Below, one piece after another: positions 44,201 to 54,041 of a DNA stretch of 64,000 bases. Where the stretch lies: the NCBI RefSeq assembly GCF_016031615.1, contig NZ_JACYXC010000001.1:5518001-5582000 (forward strand). The letters are read 5' to 3'. Each line of letters opens with the position of its first letter. Position 1 is the first letter of the stretch. The notes under the pieces are model-generated. The model was not told the DNA's origin. It searched no databases and worked only from the letters and a program-made list of their open reading frames with translations. The position numbers were made by a program, and so were the translations under genes. This DNA comes from Streptomyces pactum (GTDB taxonomy: Bacteria > Actinomycetota > Actinomycetes > Streptomycetales > Streptomycetaceae).

Positions 44201-46150
44201 CCCGGGTGCCCGCCGGCGTCCTCCCGGCCGGCGCCGCGGTCCTGCCCGGCCGCCCCGCCCTGCCCGGCCGCCCCCGCCGGGGCCGTGCCCGTCGTGGTAC
44301 GCACCGCCGGCCCCGTGCCCGCGGTCCGCCGCGTGCGCTCCACCCGGCCGGATGTCGTGCGCTCCGTCCCACCGGATGTCGTCGAACACCTCGTCGCCCG
44401 CCCGGAGCCCGTCGTCGTCCCGCCCCGGGTCGCCGGGGCGCGCACGGTCGTCGCCGTAGGGCGGCCGGTCGCGGACCGGTCGGGCCGTCGTCCCGTCCCC
44501 CCGCCCCCCGGCGTACCGGTGGCGGCCGTCCTGCCGGGCGGGGCCGTGCGGCCGGGGCGCGCCCGCGCCGTCCGGGACCACGGCGGAACGGGCCGGCCCG
44601 CCGCGCCCCGCACCTGCCGCGTCGTACCCCGGACCTGCCGTGTCGTACCCCGGACCGGCGGCGTCGTGCCCCGGACCTGGCGCGTCGTGCCACGGCGCGG
44701 GGCCGGGGCCGCCGGCTTCCCCGCCCGTGACGTCGCGCCCCGCGCCGGGGCCGTCGAGGTGCCCGGTCCCGTCCCGGGGCCCGGGCACCGGAGCGTCCCG
44801 CCACGTCTTCCGGGGGACGGGCCGGAAGCCGCCGCGTCCGGCGCCCGGGCCGTACGCCGGCGGCGCGGTGAGCAGCGCCTCCCGGAACAGGTCGACGGCC
44901 TGGTCCAGATCGCGGCGGTCCCCGCCCCGCTCGTACCGGGACCACAGGGCGATGCCCAGCCGCAGCACCGCCGCCTCCCGGAGCGCCGGGCCGGCCGCGC
45001 CGCGCAGTGTCGCCTCGAACCCGGTGACGGCCCGCTCCAGGTCGGACAGCTCACCGGTCAGCTCGTACTGGGCGAGGAAGGCCGAGGCCCGGCGCAGCTC
45101 CTCCTCCCACGACCCGTGTCCCGCGGCCGGCCGCGGGGAGCCGGGCGCCCGGTCCCGTTCCCGGGCGGCGTGCAGCACCCGCCGGGAGCGCAGACAGCTG
45201 TCCAGCGCGGTACGGACCGTGCGGCGCGCGGGGTGGCCGGAGGGCAGCGCCGACAGGGCCCGCCGGTAGACCTCGATCGCCTCGTCCAGTGCGGTCAGGC
45301 TGGAGGTCCCTATGGCGTACTGGAGCAGCGCGGCACCCAGGTCGGCCAGGCGCACCGGGCCCTGCGGATGGCCGGTGGGGGTGGAGCGCACCGCCGCCCT
45401 GCCGAACCGGACCGCCTCGTCGAGCACCTCCGGGTCGGGCTCGTACTGGGCCCGCCGGAGCAGGGCGCCGCTCAGCCCGGCCTGGATCCGGGCGTACTCC
45501 GGATGGAAGGACGGGCACACCGTCAGGCCGCGCCGGTACAGCGCGATCGACTCGTCGAGCACCGCCAGGTCGCAGGTGCGGGTGAACAGCTCCAGCAGGG
45601 AGGCGGCGAGAGCGCACAGGTGACGGCTGTACTCGGGGTCCTCCGCCACCGCCTCCGCGACCGCGGTGCGGCCGGCGGCCACGGCCTCGGTGAGCGTGCC
45701 CACCGACCGGTCGCGCTCGTGTCCGAGCCGCAGCAGCTCACCGAGCGTGGAGAAGCACCGGGTCCGGTACGGGTCGCCCGCCGGCCGGCCGGCACAGTCC
45801 TCCACCGCGATCCGGCACAGCCGCAGCGCGGTGTCCAGCAGCTCCGGGTCCCCGGTCCGGTCGTAACCCAGCCACGCCTGCTCGGCGGAGAAGAGCGGGC
45901 CGGACGGCTCGGCCGCGGTCCCGGCGGACGGTGCGGACGACGCGGCCCGCGGCTCCGCGCCGTCCGGCCCCGCGGCGAACGGGCCCGGACGGGCGGCGCG
46001 CCCGGCTCCGGCGGTCCCGGCGGGGTACGGGTGCCGGGGCACCCCCGTCCCCGCGGCCGGGCCGGGGGGACGGGACGCTCCGGCCGGCCCGGCGTACCCG
46101 ACAGGTCGTCCTCCGGGCCGGGCGGCCGGGAAAGGCCAGCGTCCGGACAT
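41248..46150 (-). CDS. giant TPR-like repeat protein with C-terminal CHAT (caspase-like) domain, one apparent frameshift
   Basis: About 1633 residues. The first 1100 or so residues contain recurring 40-45-residue alpha-helical units (for example DLAVLDESIALYRRGLTVCP, LTALDEAIEVYRRALSALP and AVLTEAVEVFREAEALSPRG), a TPR-like superhelix as in bacterial TPR-CHAT proteins, interrupted by long Gly/Ala/Asp-rich linkers. The last 330 residues are a CHAT peptidase-like domain: WAHFACPAVSSLDDAASSRLVLSD, LEAELAYLPGCTTSW and VLQLAGYAHVIGALWAVEEP. The nucleophile Cys is present (codon 41527-41529), but the usual catalytic His after the AC is Pro (codon 41659-41661). The two halves are in different frames; removing one base from the C run 44271-44275 joins them into a GGAAGQ repeat. 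The ATG at 46150 follows GGGGGGT; 46171 is an alternative. Confidence 0.78.
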
Positions 46151-46849
46151 CTGAGCACCCCCCACATACATGCCCCAGGCTCCTGTTTCCTCGGCCGAGT
46201 GTGGCAGCCGGCGGTGACGGCCGAACCGAAATCGATGTTCTCGGCCATGCGCGGTAGCCGTTCCGGACACCCGGATCGCCGCCCGCCAGCCACCCGTGCC
46301 ACACCCCGCACCGGCCACCGCCCCTGCCGGGCGTCCGCCACCTTCGGCCGGGACGCGCGCCGCGCACCGGCCGTCGTTCCTGCCGTGCGCCCGCCCGCCC
46401 CGCACCGGCCGCCGGGAGGCGCGCCGCGTGCCGCCGCCCGGTCGCCATCCGCCCGAGGCCCCCGCACCGGCCGCCCTGCCAGGGAATCCGCCCCCACCCC
46501 CGGCCGCCGCGGCGAGCGCCTCCCGCACCGCCGCCTCCCGTGCTCCGTCGGCCGCCCCGGTCTCACCGGTCCTCTCGGGGCCCCTCACCGTGGCCCGACC
46601 GCCCGAAGCCCGACCGCCTGGGCCCCTCACCCGGCCCGACCGCCTGAAGCCCGGCCGCCCGGGGCCCGCCGCCGCACCGCCGGACCGCCGCCCCGGCCGT
46701 CGCCACCCCGGTGGCCCGAGGGGATGACATCGGGCACATCGCCGGTACGCACTGCGGACAACGGGTACATACCGGACGGTGACCCCGGTTCGGCCGGCCG
46801 GCGGACGGACCGCGACGACAGCCCCGACCCCGCCGCGAGGTGAGCCCGC
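46151..46849. other. long divergent region between the CHAT gene and acyl-CoA dehydrogenase
   Basis: About 700 bases. Bases 46186-46260 are less GC-rich and probably hold the CHAT promoter; a possible 46248-start reading frame on the minus strand runs into the CHAT gene in another frame and is not supported. Bases 46260-46730 are C-rich low complexity with long but featureless open frames. A TACATA hexamer at 46766-46771 could be a -10 for the dehydrogenase. Confidence 0.45.
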
Positions 46850-48796
46850 ATGACCGCTCATGCCGTCCCCGAGCGCGACCCCGCCCGTACCGTGTCCGAA
46901 CGCGAGGCGCGGGAGGTGGCCGAGGCGGCCCGGGAGCAGCGGTGGCACCGGCCCAGCTTCGCCAAGGAACTGTTCCTCGGCCGGTTCCGGCTGGACCTGA
47001 TCCACCCTCATCCCGCCCCGGACCCGGAGGACGTCCGCCGCGGCGAGGCGTTCCTCGCCCGGCTCCGGCACTTCCTGACCACCGAGGTCGACGGTGCGCG
47101 CATCGAACGCGAGGCCCGCATCCCGGACGAGACGGTCCGCGGCCTGAAGGAACTGGGCGCGCTGGGCATGAAGATCGACACCGCCTACGGCGGACTCGGC
47201 CTCAGCCAGGTCTACTACAACAAGGCACTCGCCCTGGTCGGCTCGGTCAGCCCGGCCGTCGGCGCGCTGCTCTCCGCCCACCAGTCCATCGGCGTCCCGC
47301 AACCGGTCGAACGTTTCGGCACCCAGGCGCAGAAGGACGCCTTCCTGCCGCGCTGCGCCCGTACCGACATCTCCGCGTTCCTGCTCACCGAGCCGGACGT
47401 CGGGTCGGACCCGGCGCGGCTGGCCACCACCGCCCGCCCGGAGGGGGACGACTACGTCCTGGACGGGGTGAAGCTGTGGACCACCAACGGAGTGGTCGCC
47501 GACCTGCTGGTGGTGATGGCCCGGGTGCCGGCCGGTGAGGGGCACCCCGGCGGCATCACCGCGTTCGTCGTCGAGGCGGACTCGGAGGGGATCACCGTCG
47601 AGAACCGCAACGCCTTCATGGGCCTGCGGGGCATCGAGAACGGCGTCACCCGCTTTCACCGGGTGCGGGTCCCGGCGGCCAACCGCATCGGTGACGAGGG
47701 TGCCGGGCTGCGGATCGCGTTGACCACGCTGAACACCGGGCGGCTCTCCCTCCCCGCGATGTGCGCCGGCGCCGGCAAGTGGTGCCTGAAGATCGCCCGC
47801 GAATGGTCCGCGTCCCGGGAGCAGTGGGGCCGGCCGATCGCCCGGCACGAGGCCGTCGGCGCGAAGATCTCCTTCATCGCGGCCACCACCTTCGCCCTGG
47901 AGGCGGTCCTGGACCTCGCCTCCCAGATGGCCGACGACAAGCGCACCGACATCCGCATCGAGGCCGCGCTGGCCAAGCTGTACGGCAGCGAGATGTCCTG
48001 CCGGATGGCGGACGAACTGGTCCAGATCCGCGGTGGGCGCGGATACGAGACCGCGGAGTCCCTCGCCGCCCGCGGCGAACGCGCGGTTCCCGCCGAACAG
48101 CTGCTGCGCGACCTGCGGATCAACCGGATCTTCGAGGGCTCCACCGAGATCATGCACCTGCTGATCGCCCGGGAGGCGGTGGACGCGCACCTGGCGGTGG
48201 CCGGTGACCTCGTCGACCCGCGGACCCCGCTCGCCGACAAGGGCCGGGCGGCCGCCCGCGCGGGCGGCTTCTACGCCCGCTGGCTGCCCGGCCTGCTCGC
48301 CGGCCCCGGACAACTGCCGCGCTCTTACCGGGAGTTCGCCGGGCCGGTCGATCTCTCCGGCCATCTGCGGTACGTCGAACGGTCGGCACGCAGACTCGCC
48401 CGCTGCACCTTCTACGGGATGTCGCGCTGGCAGGGCCGGATGGAGACCCGGCAGGGGTTCCTCGGCCGCATCGTGGACATCGGAGCCGAACTGTTCGCGA
48501 TGAGCGCCGCCTGCGTCCGGGCCGAGATGATGCGGGCGGCGGGCGACCACGGGACCGCGGCGTACCGGCTCGCCGACGCCTTCTGCCACCAGGCCCGCAT
48601 CCGGGTGGCGGAGCTGTTCGGCCGGCTGTGGACCAACACCGACGACCTCGACCGCCGGGTCGTCTCCGGGGTCCTGTCCGGGGCCTGCACCTGGCTGGAG
48701 GAGGGCATCCTCGACCCCGGCGACGACGGGCCGTGGATCGCCGACGCCACACCGGGCCCGTCCCGGAAGGAGAACGTCCGCCGACCCTTCCGGTGA
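46850..48796 (+). CDS. acyl-CoA dehydrogenase, long form
   Basis: A 648-residue flavoprotein. After a charged 55-residue head (WHRPSFAKELFLGRFRLDLIHPHP) comes the acyl-CoA dehydrogenase core: GMKIDTAYGGLGLSQVYYNKALALVG, AFLLTEPDVGSDPARL and VLDGVKLWTTNGVVADLLVVMA (FAD/substrate binding), ENRNAFMGLRGIENGVTRFHRVRVP and the C-terminal QIRGGRGYETAESLA with RDLRINRIFEGSTEIMHLLIAREAVD. The extra C-terminal domain of about 150 helical residues marks the long subfamily. The ATG at 46850 overlaps a TGA and is supported by GAGGTGAG. Substrate is unknown; it probably takes part in beta-oxidation or lipid remodelling. Confidence 0.9.
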   Translation: MTAHAVPERDPARTVSEREAREVAEAAREQRWHRPSFAKELFLGRFRLDLIHPHPAPDPEDVRRGEAFLARLRHFLTTEVDGARIEREARIPDETVRGLKELGALGMKIDTAYGGLGLSQVYYNKALALVGSVSPAVGALLSAHQSIGVPQPVERFGTQAQKDAFLPRCARTDISAFLLTEPDVGSDPARLATTARPEGDDYVLDGVKLWTTNGVVADLLVVMARVPAGEGHPGGITAFVVEADSEGITVENRNAFMGLRGIENGVTRFHRVRVPAANRIGDEGAGLRIALTTLNTGRLSLPAMCAGAGKWCLKIAREWSASREQWGRPIARHEAVGAKISFIAATTFALEAVLDLASQMADDKRTDIRIEAALAKLYGSEMSCRMADELVQIRGGRGYETAESLAARGERAVPAEQLLRDLRINRIFEGSTEIMHLLIAREAVDAHLAVAGDLVDPRTPLADKGRAAARAGGFYARWLPGLLAGPGQLPRSYREFAGPVDLSGHLRYVERSARRLARCTFYGMSRWQGRMETRQGFLGRIVDIGAELFAMSAACVRAEMMRAAGDHGTAAYRLADAFCHQARIRVAELFGRLWTNTDDLDRRVVSGVLSGACTWLEEGILDPGDDGPWIADATPGPSRKENVRRPFR

Positions 48797-49105
48797 CCGG
48801 CCCCCACCGCCGCCGCGTCTCCGCCCACCCGCCGGGGGCCGTCACCCGCCCGCCGGCCCCGGCCCCCGCGCCCCCCGCCCCCTTCCGTCCCCACCCGCGG
48901 CCGTCCCGGCACCTCCGCCACCCCGCCGTCCCGTCCCGGCACCCTCCGCCACCCGGCGGCCGTACCAGGGCCGGCCGCCGCCCGGCCGACCCACCCCCGC
49001 CCCCGGCCGACCGCCGCCCCGACCGCCCCCGGCCCGCGGCCGCCCGGCGGCCCCGCCGCACCGGCCGGCCGCACCCGCGGCCCGGCGACCCGACACAATG
49101 GGGGG
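48797..49105. other. C-rich gap with a direct repeat before dxr
   Basis: A 309-base gap with no gene. It contains an imperfect 24-base direct repeat with a 30-base period (48901-48924 and 48931-48954, core CCGTCCCGGCACC). The dxr start is at the right edge. Confidence 0.5.
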
Positions 49106-50383
49106 ATGACGGATTCCCTGGCTGACCCGCATCTCGGCCGCCCGGCGGCCGCCGCCGCACCCGGAGCCGGTGACCGGCGTGACATCGTGATCCTGGGCTC
49201 CACCGGATCCATCGGCACCCAGGCCATCGACGTGGTGCTGCGCAACCCCGACCGCTTCCGGGTGACCGCCCTGTCCGCCGCCGGCGGCCGGGTGGGCCTG
49301 CTGGCCGACCAGGCCCACACCCTCCGGGTGGGCACCGTCGCGGTGTCGCGGACGGACGCGGTGCCGGCCCTGCGGGAGGCGCTGGCGGAGCGGTACGGGC
49401 CCGGGGAGCCGCTGCCGGAGATCCTGGCGGGTCCGGACGCGGCGACCGAGCTGGCCGCCTCCGAGTGCCACTCGGTGCTCAACGGCATCACCGGTTCCAT
49501 CGGGCTGGCGCCCACCCTGGCCGCCCTGGAGGCCGGGCGGGTCCTGGTGCTGGCGAACAAGGAGTCGCTGATCGTCGGTGGACCGCTGGTCAAGGCGGTG
49601 GCCCGGCCCGGCCAGATCGTGCCGGTGGACTCCGAGCACTCCGCCCTCTTCCAGGCCCTGCTCGGCGGCAGCCGGGGCGAGGTCCGCAAGCTGGTCGTCA
49701 CCGCCTCCGGCGGCCCCTTCCGCGGCCGTACCCGGCGGGAACTGGCCGGCGTCACCCCCGAGCAGGCCCTCGCCCACCCGACCTGGGACATGGGGCCGGT
49801 GGTGACGATCAACTCGGCGACCCTGGTCAACAAGGGCCTGGAGGTGATCGAGGCGCACCTGCTCTTCGACATCCCCTTCGAGCGCATCGAGGTCGTCGTC
49901 CACCCGCAGTCCTACATCCACTCGATGGTGGAGTTCACCGACGGCTCGACGCTCGCCCAGGTCAGCCCGCCGGACATGCGGATGCCCATCTCGCTGGGCC
50001 TGGGCTGGCCCGACCGGGTCCCGGACGCCGCCCCCGGCTGCGACTGGACCAAGGCCGCCACCTGGGAGTTCTTCCCGCTGGACACCGAGGCCTTCCCCTC
50101 CGTCGGGCTCGCCCGGCAGGTGGGCGGCCTCGGTGGCACCGCGCCGGCGGTCTTCAACGCGGCGAACGAGGAGTGCGTGGCGGCCTTCCTCGCCGGGAAG
50201 CTGCCCTTCACCGGCATTGTCGATACGGTCGCCGAAGTGGTGCGTGAACACGGCTCCCCCGCCGAGGGAACCCGGCTCACCGTCGCGGACGTCCTCGAAG
50301 CGGAGACCTGGGCCCGTGCACGCGCCCGGGAACTGGCCGCCCGTGCGGCGAAGGAGACGGCGATCCCGGAGGCTCGCGTATGA
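49106..50383 (+). CDS. dxr: 1-deoxy-D-xylulose-5-phosphate reductoisomerase
   Basis: The 425-residue NADPH-dependent enzyme makes 2-C-methylerythritol 4-phosphate, second step of the MEP isoprenoid pathway. NADPH site ILGSTGSIGTQAIDVV, LVLANKESLIVGG, VDSEHSALFQALLGG (metal ligands) and FDIPFERIEVVVHPQSYIHSMVEF are all present. The ATG at 49106 is used. Its stop overlaps the start of the M50 protease gene (ATGA). ispG, also MEP pathway, follows, so isoprenoid genes cluster here. Confidence 0.95.
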   Translation: MTDSLADPHLGRPAAAAAPGAGDRRDIVILGSTGSIGTQAIDVVLRNPDRFRVTALSAAGGRVGLLADQAHTLRVGTVAVSRTDAVPALREALAERYGPGEPLPEILAGPDAATELAASECHSVLNGITGSIGLAPTLAALEAGRVLVLANKESLIVGGPLVKAVARPGQIVPVDSEHSALFQALLGGSRGEVRKLVVTASGGPFRGRTRRELAGVTPEQALAHPTWDMGPVVTINSATLVNKGLEVIEAHLLFDIPFERIEVVVHPQSYIHSMVEFTDGSTLAQVSPPDMRMPISLGLGWPDRVPDAAPGCDWTKAATWEFFPLDTEAFPSVGLARQVGGLGGTAPAVFNAANEECVAAFLAGKLPFTGIVDTVAEVVREHGSPAEGTRLTVADVLEAETWARARARELAARAAKETAIPEARV

Positions 50384-51687
50384 CCACACTGATGACGGTC
50401 CTCGGGATCATCGTCTTCGTCCTGGGACTGCTCTTCTCCATCGCCTGGCACGAACTCGGCCACCTCTCCACGGCCAAGCTCTTCGGCATCCGGGTCCCGC
50501 AGTACATGGTCGGCTTCGGGCCGACGATCTTCTCCCGCAGGAAGGGGGAGACCGAGTACGGCATCAAGGCGATCCCGCTGGGCGGCTACATCCGCATGAT
50601 CGGGATGTTCCCCCCGGGCGACGACGGCCGGATCGCCGCCCGCTCCACCTCGCCGTGGCGCGGGATGATAGAGGACGCCCGGTCGGCGGCGTTCGAGGAG
50701 CTCCAGCCCGGCGACGAGAAGCGGCTGTTCTACACGCGCAAGCCGTGGAAGCGCGTCGTGGTGATGTTCGCCGGGCCCTTCATGAACCTGGTGCTCGCCG
50801 TGGTGATCTTCCTCGGCGTGATGATGACCTTCGGCATCAACACCCAGACCACCACCGTCGGCACCGTCTCCAAGTGCGTGATCAAGGCGTCCGCCGACGC
50901 GGACACCGACACCTGCCCCAAGGGCGCGAAGGACTCCCCGGCCAAGGCCGCCGGGCTGCGGCCCGGTGACCGGATCGTCGCGTTCAACGGTCACCCCACC
51001 GACGACTGGAGCACCCTCCAGACCGACATCCGCAACGGGATCGGCGAGGCCACCATCACCGTCGAGCGCGACGGTGTCCGCAAGGACCTGCACGCCGTCC
51101 TGGTGGAGAACGAGGTCGCCAAGACCGACGGGCGCGGCGGCTACGTCGAGGGGGAGACCGTCAAGGCGGGCTTCCTCGGCTTCACGCCGGCCAGCGGGGT
51201 GGTCAAGCAGTCCTTCGGCGAGTCGGTGGAGCGGATGGGCACCATGGTGCAGGACGGCGTGGATTCCCTCGTCGCGCTGCCCTCCAAGATCCCCGACCTG
51301 TGGGACGCCACCTTCGGCGACGGCGAGCGCAAGGCGGACTCCCCGATGGGTGTGGTCGGCGCGGCCCGGGTCGGCGGCGAGATCCCCAACCTGGACATCC
51401 CGCCGTCACAGCAGGTCGCGACCATGCTCTTCCTGGTCGCCGGCTTCAACCTCTCGCTCTTCCTGTTCAACATGCTGCCGCTGCTGCCGCTGGACGGCGG
51501 ACACATCGCCGGGGCGCTGTGGGAGTCGGTGCGCCGGCACTTCGCACGGCTGTTCCGGCGGCCCGACCCCGGCCCGTTCGACGTGGCCAAGCTGATGCCG
51601 GTCGCCTACGTGGTCGCGGGCATTTTCATCTGCTTCACGCTCCTCGTCCTCATCGCGGACGTGGTCAATCCGGTACGGATCACCTGA
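50380..51687 (+). CDS. site-2 intramembrane metalloprotease, M50/RseP family
   Basis: The 435-residue membrane protease has the zinc motif HELGHL in its first helix and, near the C-terminus, NMLPLLPLDGGH, the second zinc site. A PDZ domain lies in between (KAAGLRPGDRIVAFNGHPTDDW, residues 190-260). It is expected to cut membrane-anchored anti-sigma factors or other membrane proteins after an initial outside cleavage, as RseP does. It is coupled to dxr by a 4-base overlap, the order dxr-rseP-ispG being conserved in actinobacteria. Confidence 0.93.
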   Translation: MTTLMTVLGIIVFVLGLLFSIAWHELGHLSTAKLFGIRVPQYMVGFGPTIFSRRKGETEYGIKAIPLGGYIRMIGMFPPGDDGRIAARSTSPWRGMIEDARSAAFEELQPGDEKRLFYTRKPWKRVVVMFAGPFMNLVLAVVIFLGVMMTFGINTQTTTVGTVSKCVIKASADADTDTCPKGAKDSPAKAAGLRPGDRIVAFNGHPTDDWSTLQTDIRNGIGEATITVERDGVRKDLHAVLVENEVAKTDGRGGYVEGETVKAGFLGFTPASGVVKQSFGESVERMGTMVQDGVDSLVALPSKIPDLWDATFGDGERKADSPMGVVGAARVGGEIPNLDIPPSQQVATMLFLVAGFNLSLFLFNMLPLLPLDGGHIAGALWESVRRHFARLFRRPDPGPFDVAKLMPVAYVVAGIFICFTLLVLIADVVNPVRIT

Positions 51688-51730
51688 GCGGGCCGGCCGC
51701 GGTTCACCGCGGCCCCGCCGTGACGAGGCA

Positions 51731-51763
51731 CGACGGCCGGGCGGTGTTCCCGCCCGGCCGTCG
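51731..51763. terminator. terminator between the M50 protease gene and ispG
   Basis: A 14-base-pair stem (51731-51744 with 51750-51763) with a TGTTC loop lies 44 bases after the protease stop. Confidence 0.75.
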
Positions 51764-51889
51764 GCATGCGGGTGACGGTCGGCGGTGCACGGGGAGCGAT
51801 GTGCCCGGCGGTGGTCCGGTGCCGTAGGCTCGACTGCCGGAGCCCGCCGATTCGGGGACATGGATCCATACCTTGGGGTTGCTCGCCAG

Positions 51890-53044
51890 ATGACTGCCAT
51901 CTCGCTCGGAATGCCGTCCGTACCGACCAAGCTCGCCGACCGGCGGCCCAGCCGGAAGATCCAGGTGGGATCGGTGGCGGTCGGGGGTGACGCGCCGGTG
52001 TCGGTGCAGTCGATGACGACCACGGTGACCGCGGACATCGGGGCGACGCTGCAGCAGATCGCGGAGCTGACCGCGGCCGGCTGCCAGATCGTGCGGGTGG
52101 CCTGCCCGTCCCAGGACGACGCGGACGCGCTGCCGGTCATCGCGCGGAAGTCGCAGATCCCGGTGATCGCCGATATTCATTTCCAGCCGAAGTACGTGTT
52201 CGCCGCGATCGACGCGGGATGCGCGGCGGTCCGGGTGAATCCGGGCAACATCCGGCAGTTCGACGACAAGGTCAAGGAGATCGCCAAGGCGGCCTCCGAC
52301 GCCGGGGTGCCGATCCGGATCGGGGTGAATGCCGGGTCGCTGGACAAGCGGCTGCTGGCGAAATACGGGAAGGCGACGCCGGAGGCGCTGGTGGAATCCG
52401 CGCTGTGGGAGTGCTCGCTGTTCGAGGAGCACGGTTTCCGGGACATCAAGATCTCGGTGAAGCACAACGACCCGGTGGTGATGGTGAACGCCTACCGGCA
52501 GCTGGCGGCCCGCTGCGACTACCCGCTGCACCTCGGCGTCACCGAGGCCGGCCCCGCCTTCCAGGGCACCATCAAGTCCGCCGTCGCGTTCGGTGCGCTG
52601 CTGAGCGAGGGCATCGGCGACACCATCCGGGTCTCGCTCTCCGCGCCGCCGGCGGAGGAGGTCAAGGTCGGTATCCAGATCCTGGAGTCGCTGAACCTGC
52701 GGCAGCGGCGGCTGGAGATCGTGTCGTGCCCGTCGTGTGGGCGGGCGCAGGTGGACGTGTACAAGCTGGCCGACCAGGTGACCGCGGGGCTGGAGGGCAT
52801 GGAGGTGCCGCTGCGGGTGGCGGTGATGGGCTGCGTGGTCAACGGGCCCGGCGAGGCGCGCGAGGCGGACCTGGGCGTGGCCTCGGGCAACGGCAAGGGC
52901 CAGATCTTCGTCAAGGGCGAGGTGATCAAGACCGTGCCGGAGTCCAAGATCGTGGAGACCCTGATCGACGAGGCGATGAAGATCGCCGCGGAGATGGAGA
53001 AGGACGGCGTGGCCTCCGGCGCCCCCGAGGTCAGCGTCGGCTGA
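51890..53044 (+). CDS. ispG: 4-hydroxy-3-methylbut-2-en-1-yl diphosphate synthase (flavodoxin)
   Basis: The 384-residue [4Fe-4S] enzyme converts MEcPP to HMBPP in the MEP pathway. It has the VQSMTTTVTADIGATLQQI N-terminus, VIADIHFQPKYVFAAID, RVNPGNIRQF and three cluster cysteines in SCPSCGRAQVD and VMGCVVNGPGEA. The ATG at 51890 (MTAISLGMPSVPTK) matches the family; a longer frame starts earlier in the leader. TAGGCT at 51825-51830 is a possible -10. It is the single-domain form. Confidence 0.95.
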   Translation: MTAISLGMPSVPTKLADRRPSRKIQVGSVAVGGDAPVSVQSMTTTVTADIGATLQQIAELTAAGCQIVRVACPSQDDADALPVIARKSQIPVIADIHFQPKYVFAAIDAGCAAVRVNPGNIRQFDDKVKEIAKAASDAGVPIRIGVNAGSLDKRLLAKYGKATPEALVESALWECSLFEEHGFRDIKISVKHNDPVVMVNAYRQLAARCDYPLHLGVTEAGPAFQGTIKSAVAFGALLSEGIGDTIRVSLSAPPAEEVKVGIQILESLNLRQRRLEIVSCPSCGRAQVDVYKLADQVTAGLEGMEVPLRVAVMGCVVNGPGEAREADLGVASGNGKGQIFVKGEVIKTVPESKIVETLIDEAMKIAAEMEKDGVASGAPEVSVG

Positions 53045-53155
53045 ACGGCGGTGCCCACCCCGGCGGCCCTCACCCGTCCGGGTGGCGTTGTACAGTGCGG
53101 GAACCGAGTCCCTTGACGGGCCCCGCGGCCCGCGCACGGTGAGGCAGACCGACAC

Positions 53156-54001
53156 GTGCTCACGACGACCTCCACCCGCGTTCTCGAACCCGCCGAGCTC
53201 GAAGCGGCGCTCGCGGTGCTCGACCGGGACCCGGTCGCCAACGCCTTCGTGACCGCCCGGGTGCGCGCCGCGGGCCTGGACCCGTGGCGGCTCGGCGGTG
53301 AGATGTGGGGCTGGTACCAGGACGGCCGGCTGGAATCCCTGTGCTACGCGGGCGCCAATCTCGTCCCCATCTGCGCCGGCTCCGAGGCGGTCCGCGCCTT
53401 CGCCGCCCGCGCCCGCCGCTCCGGCCGCCGCTGCTCCTCCATCGTCGGCCCCGCCGACAGCACCGCCGAGCTGTGGTCGCTGCTGGAGCCCAGCTGGGGC
53501 CCGGCCCGCGACGTCCGCGCCCACCAGCCGCTGATGGTCACCGACACGATGCCCGCCGACATCGTCCCGGACCCGCTGGTGCGCCGCGTCCGCAAGGACG
53601 AGATGGACGTCATCATGCCCGCCTGCGTGGCGATGTTCACCGAGGAGGTCGGGGTCTCCCCGCTCGCCGGTGACGGCGGACTGCTCTACCAGGCACGGGT
53701 CGCGGAGCTGGTCGGTGCCGGGCGCTCGTTCGCCCGCGTCGAAGACGGCCGGGTCGTCTTCAAGGCCGAGATCGGTGCTGCCACCCCGCACGCCTGCCAG
53801 ATCCAGGGCGTGTGGGTGGCCCCCGAACACCGGGGCCGCGGACTGTCCGAGACCGGCATGGCGGCCGTGCTGCGGTACGCCCTGGACGAGGTGGCGCCCG
53901 TCGTCAGCCTCTACGTCAACGACTACAACACCGCCGCCCGCGCCGCCTACCGGCGGGTCGGATTCCGGGAGGTCGGCGCGTTCATGAGCGTGCTGTTCTG
54001 A
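53156..54001 (+). CDS. GNAT-family N-acetyltransferase with N-terminal DUF4081-like domain
   Basis: The 281-residue protein has a C-terminal GNAT fold (VFKAEIGAATPHACQIQGVWVAPEHRGRGLSETGMAAVLRYAL, with the acetyl-CoA motif R-G-R-G) and an N-terminal half (EAALAVLDRDPVANAFVTARVRAAGLDPWRLGGEMWGW) typical of actinobacterial DUF4081 proteins. The GTG at 53156 is the start. It sits between ispG and proS in Streptomyces as a rule. The substrate is unknown. Confidence 0.87.
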   Translation: MLTTTSTRVLEPAELEAALAVLDRDPVANAFVTARVRAAGLDPWRLGGEMWGWYQDGRLESLCYAGANLVPICAGSEAVRAFAARARRSGRRCSSIVGPADSTAELWSLLEPSWGPARDVRAHQPLMVTDTMPADIVPDPLVRRVRKDEMDVIMPACVAMFTEEVGVSPLAGDGGLLYQARVAELVGAGRSFARVEDGRVVFKAEIGAATPHACQIQGVWVAPEHRGRGLSETGMAAVLRYALDEVAPVVSLYVNDYNTAARAAYRRVGFREVGAFMSVLF

Positions 54002-54041
54002 TCCCGCGCCCGGACACCCCGCCGCCCAGTAGGGTGCCGCC

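Noticed and set aside
46100..46248. Possible small peptide gene starting at ATG 46248 on the minus strand (MAENIDFGSAVTAGCH...)
   Set aside because: No ribosome binding site of note, and the frame simply runs on into the CHAT gene out of frame. Composition here reflects the promoter region. Worth a conservation check but not supported as a gene.
41726..48589. A 2287-residue open frame on the minus strand across the CHAT gene and the acyl-CoA dehydrogenase gene
   Set aside because: The part above 46150 is antisense to a clear acyl-CoA dehydrogenase and has no recognisable domains; lack of stops is due to high GC. Only the lower part is the true TPR-like N-terminal half of the CHAT protein.
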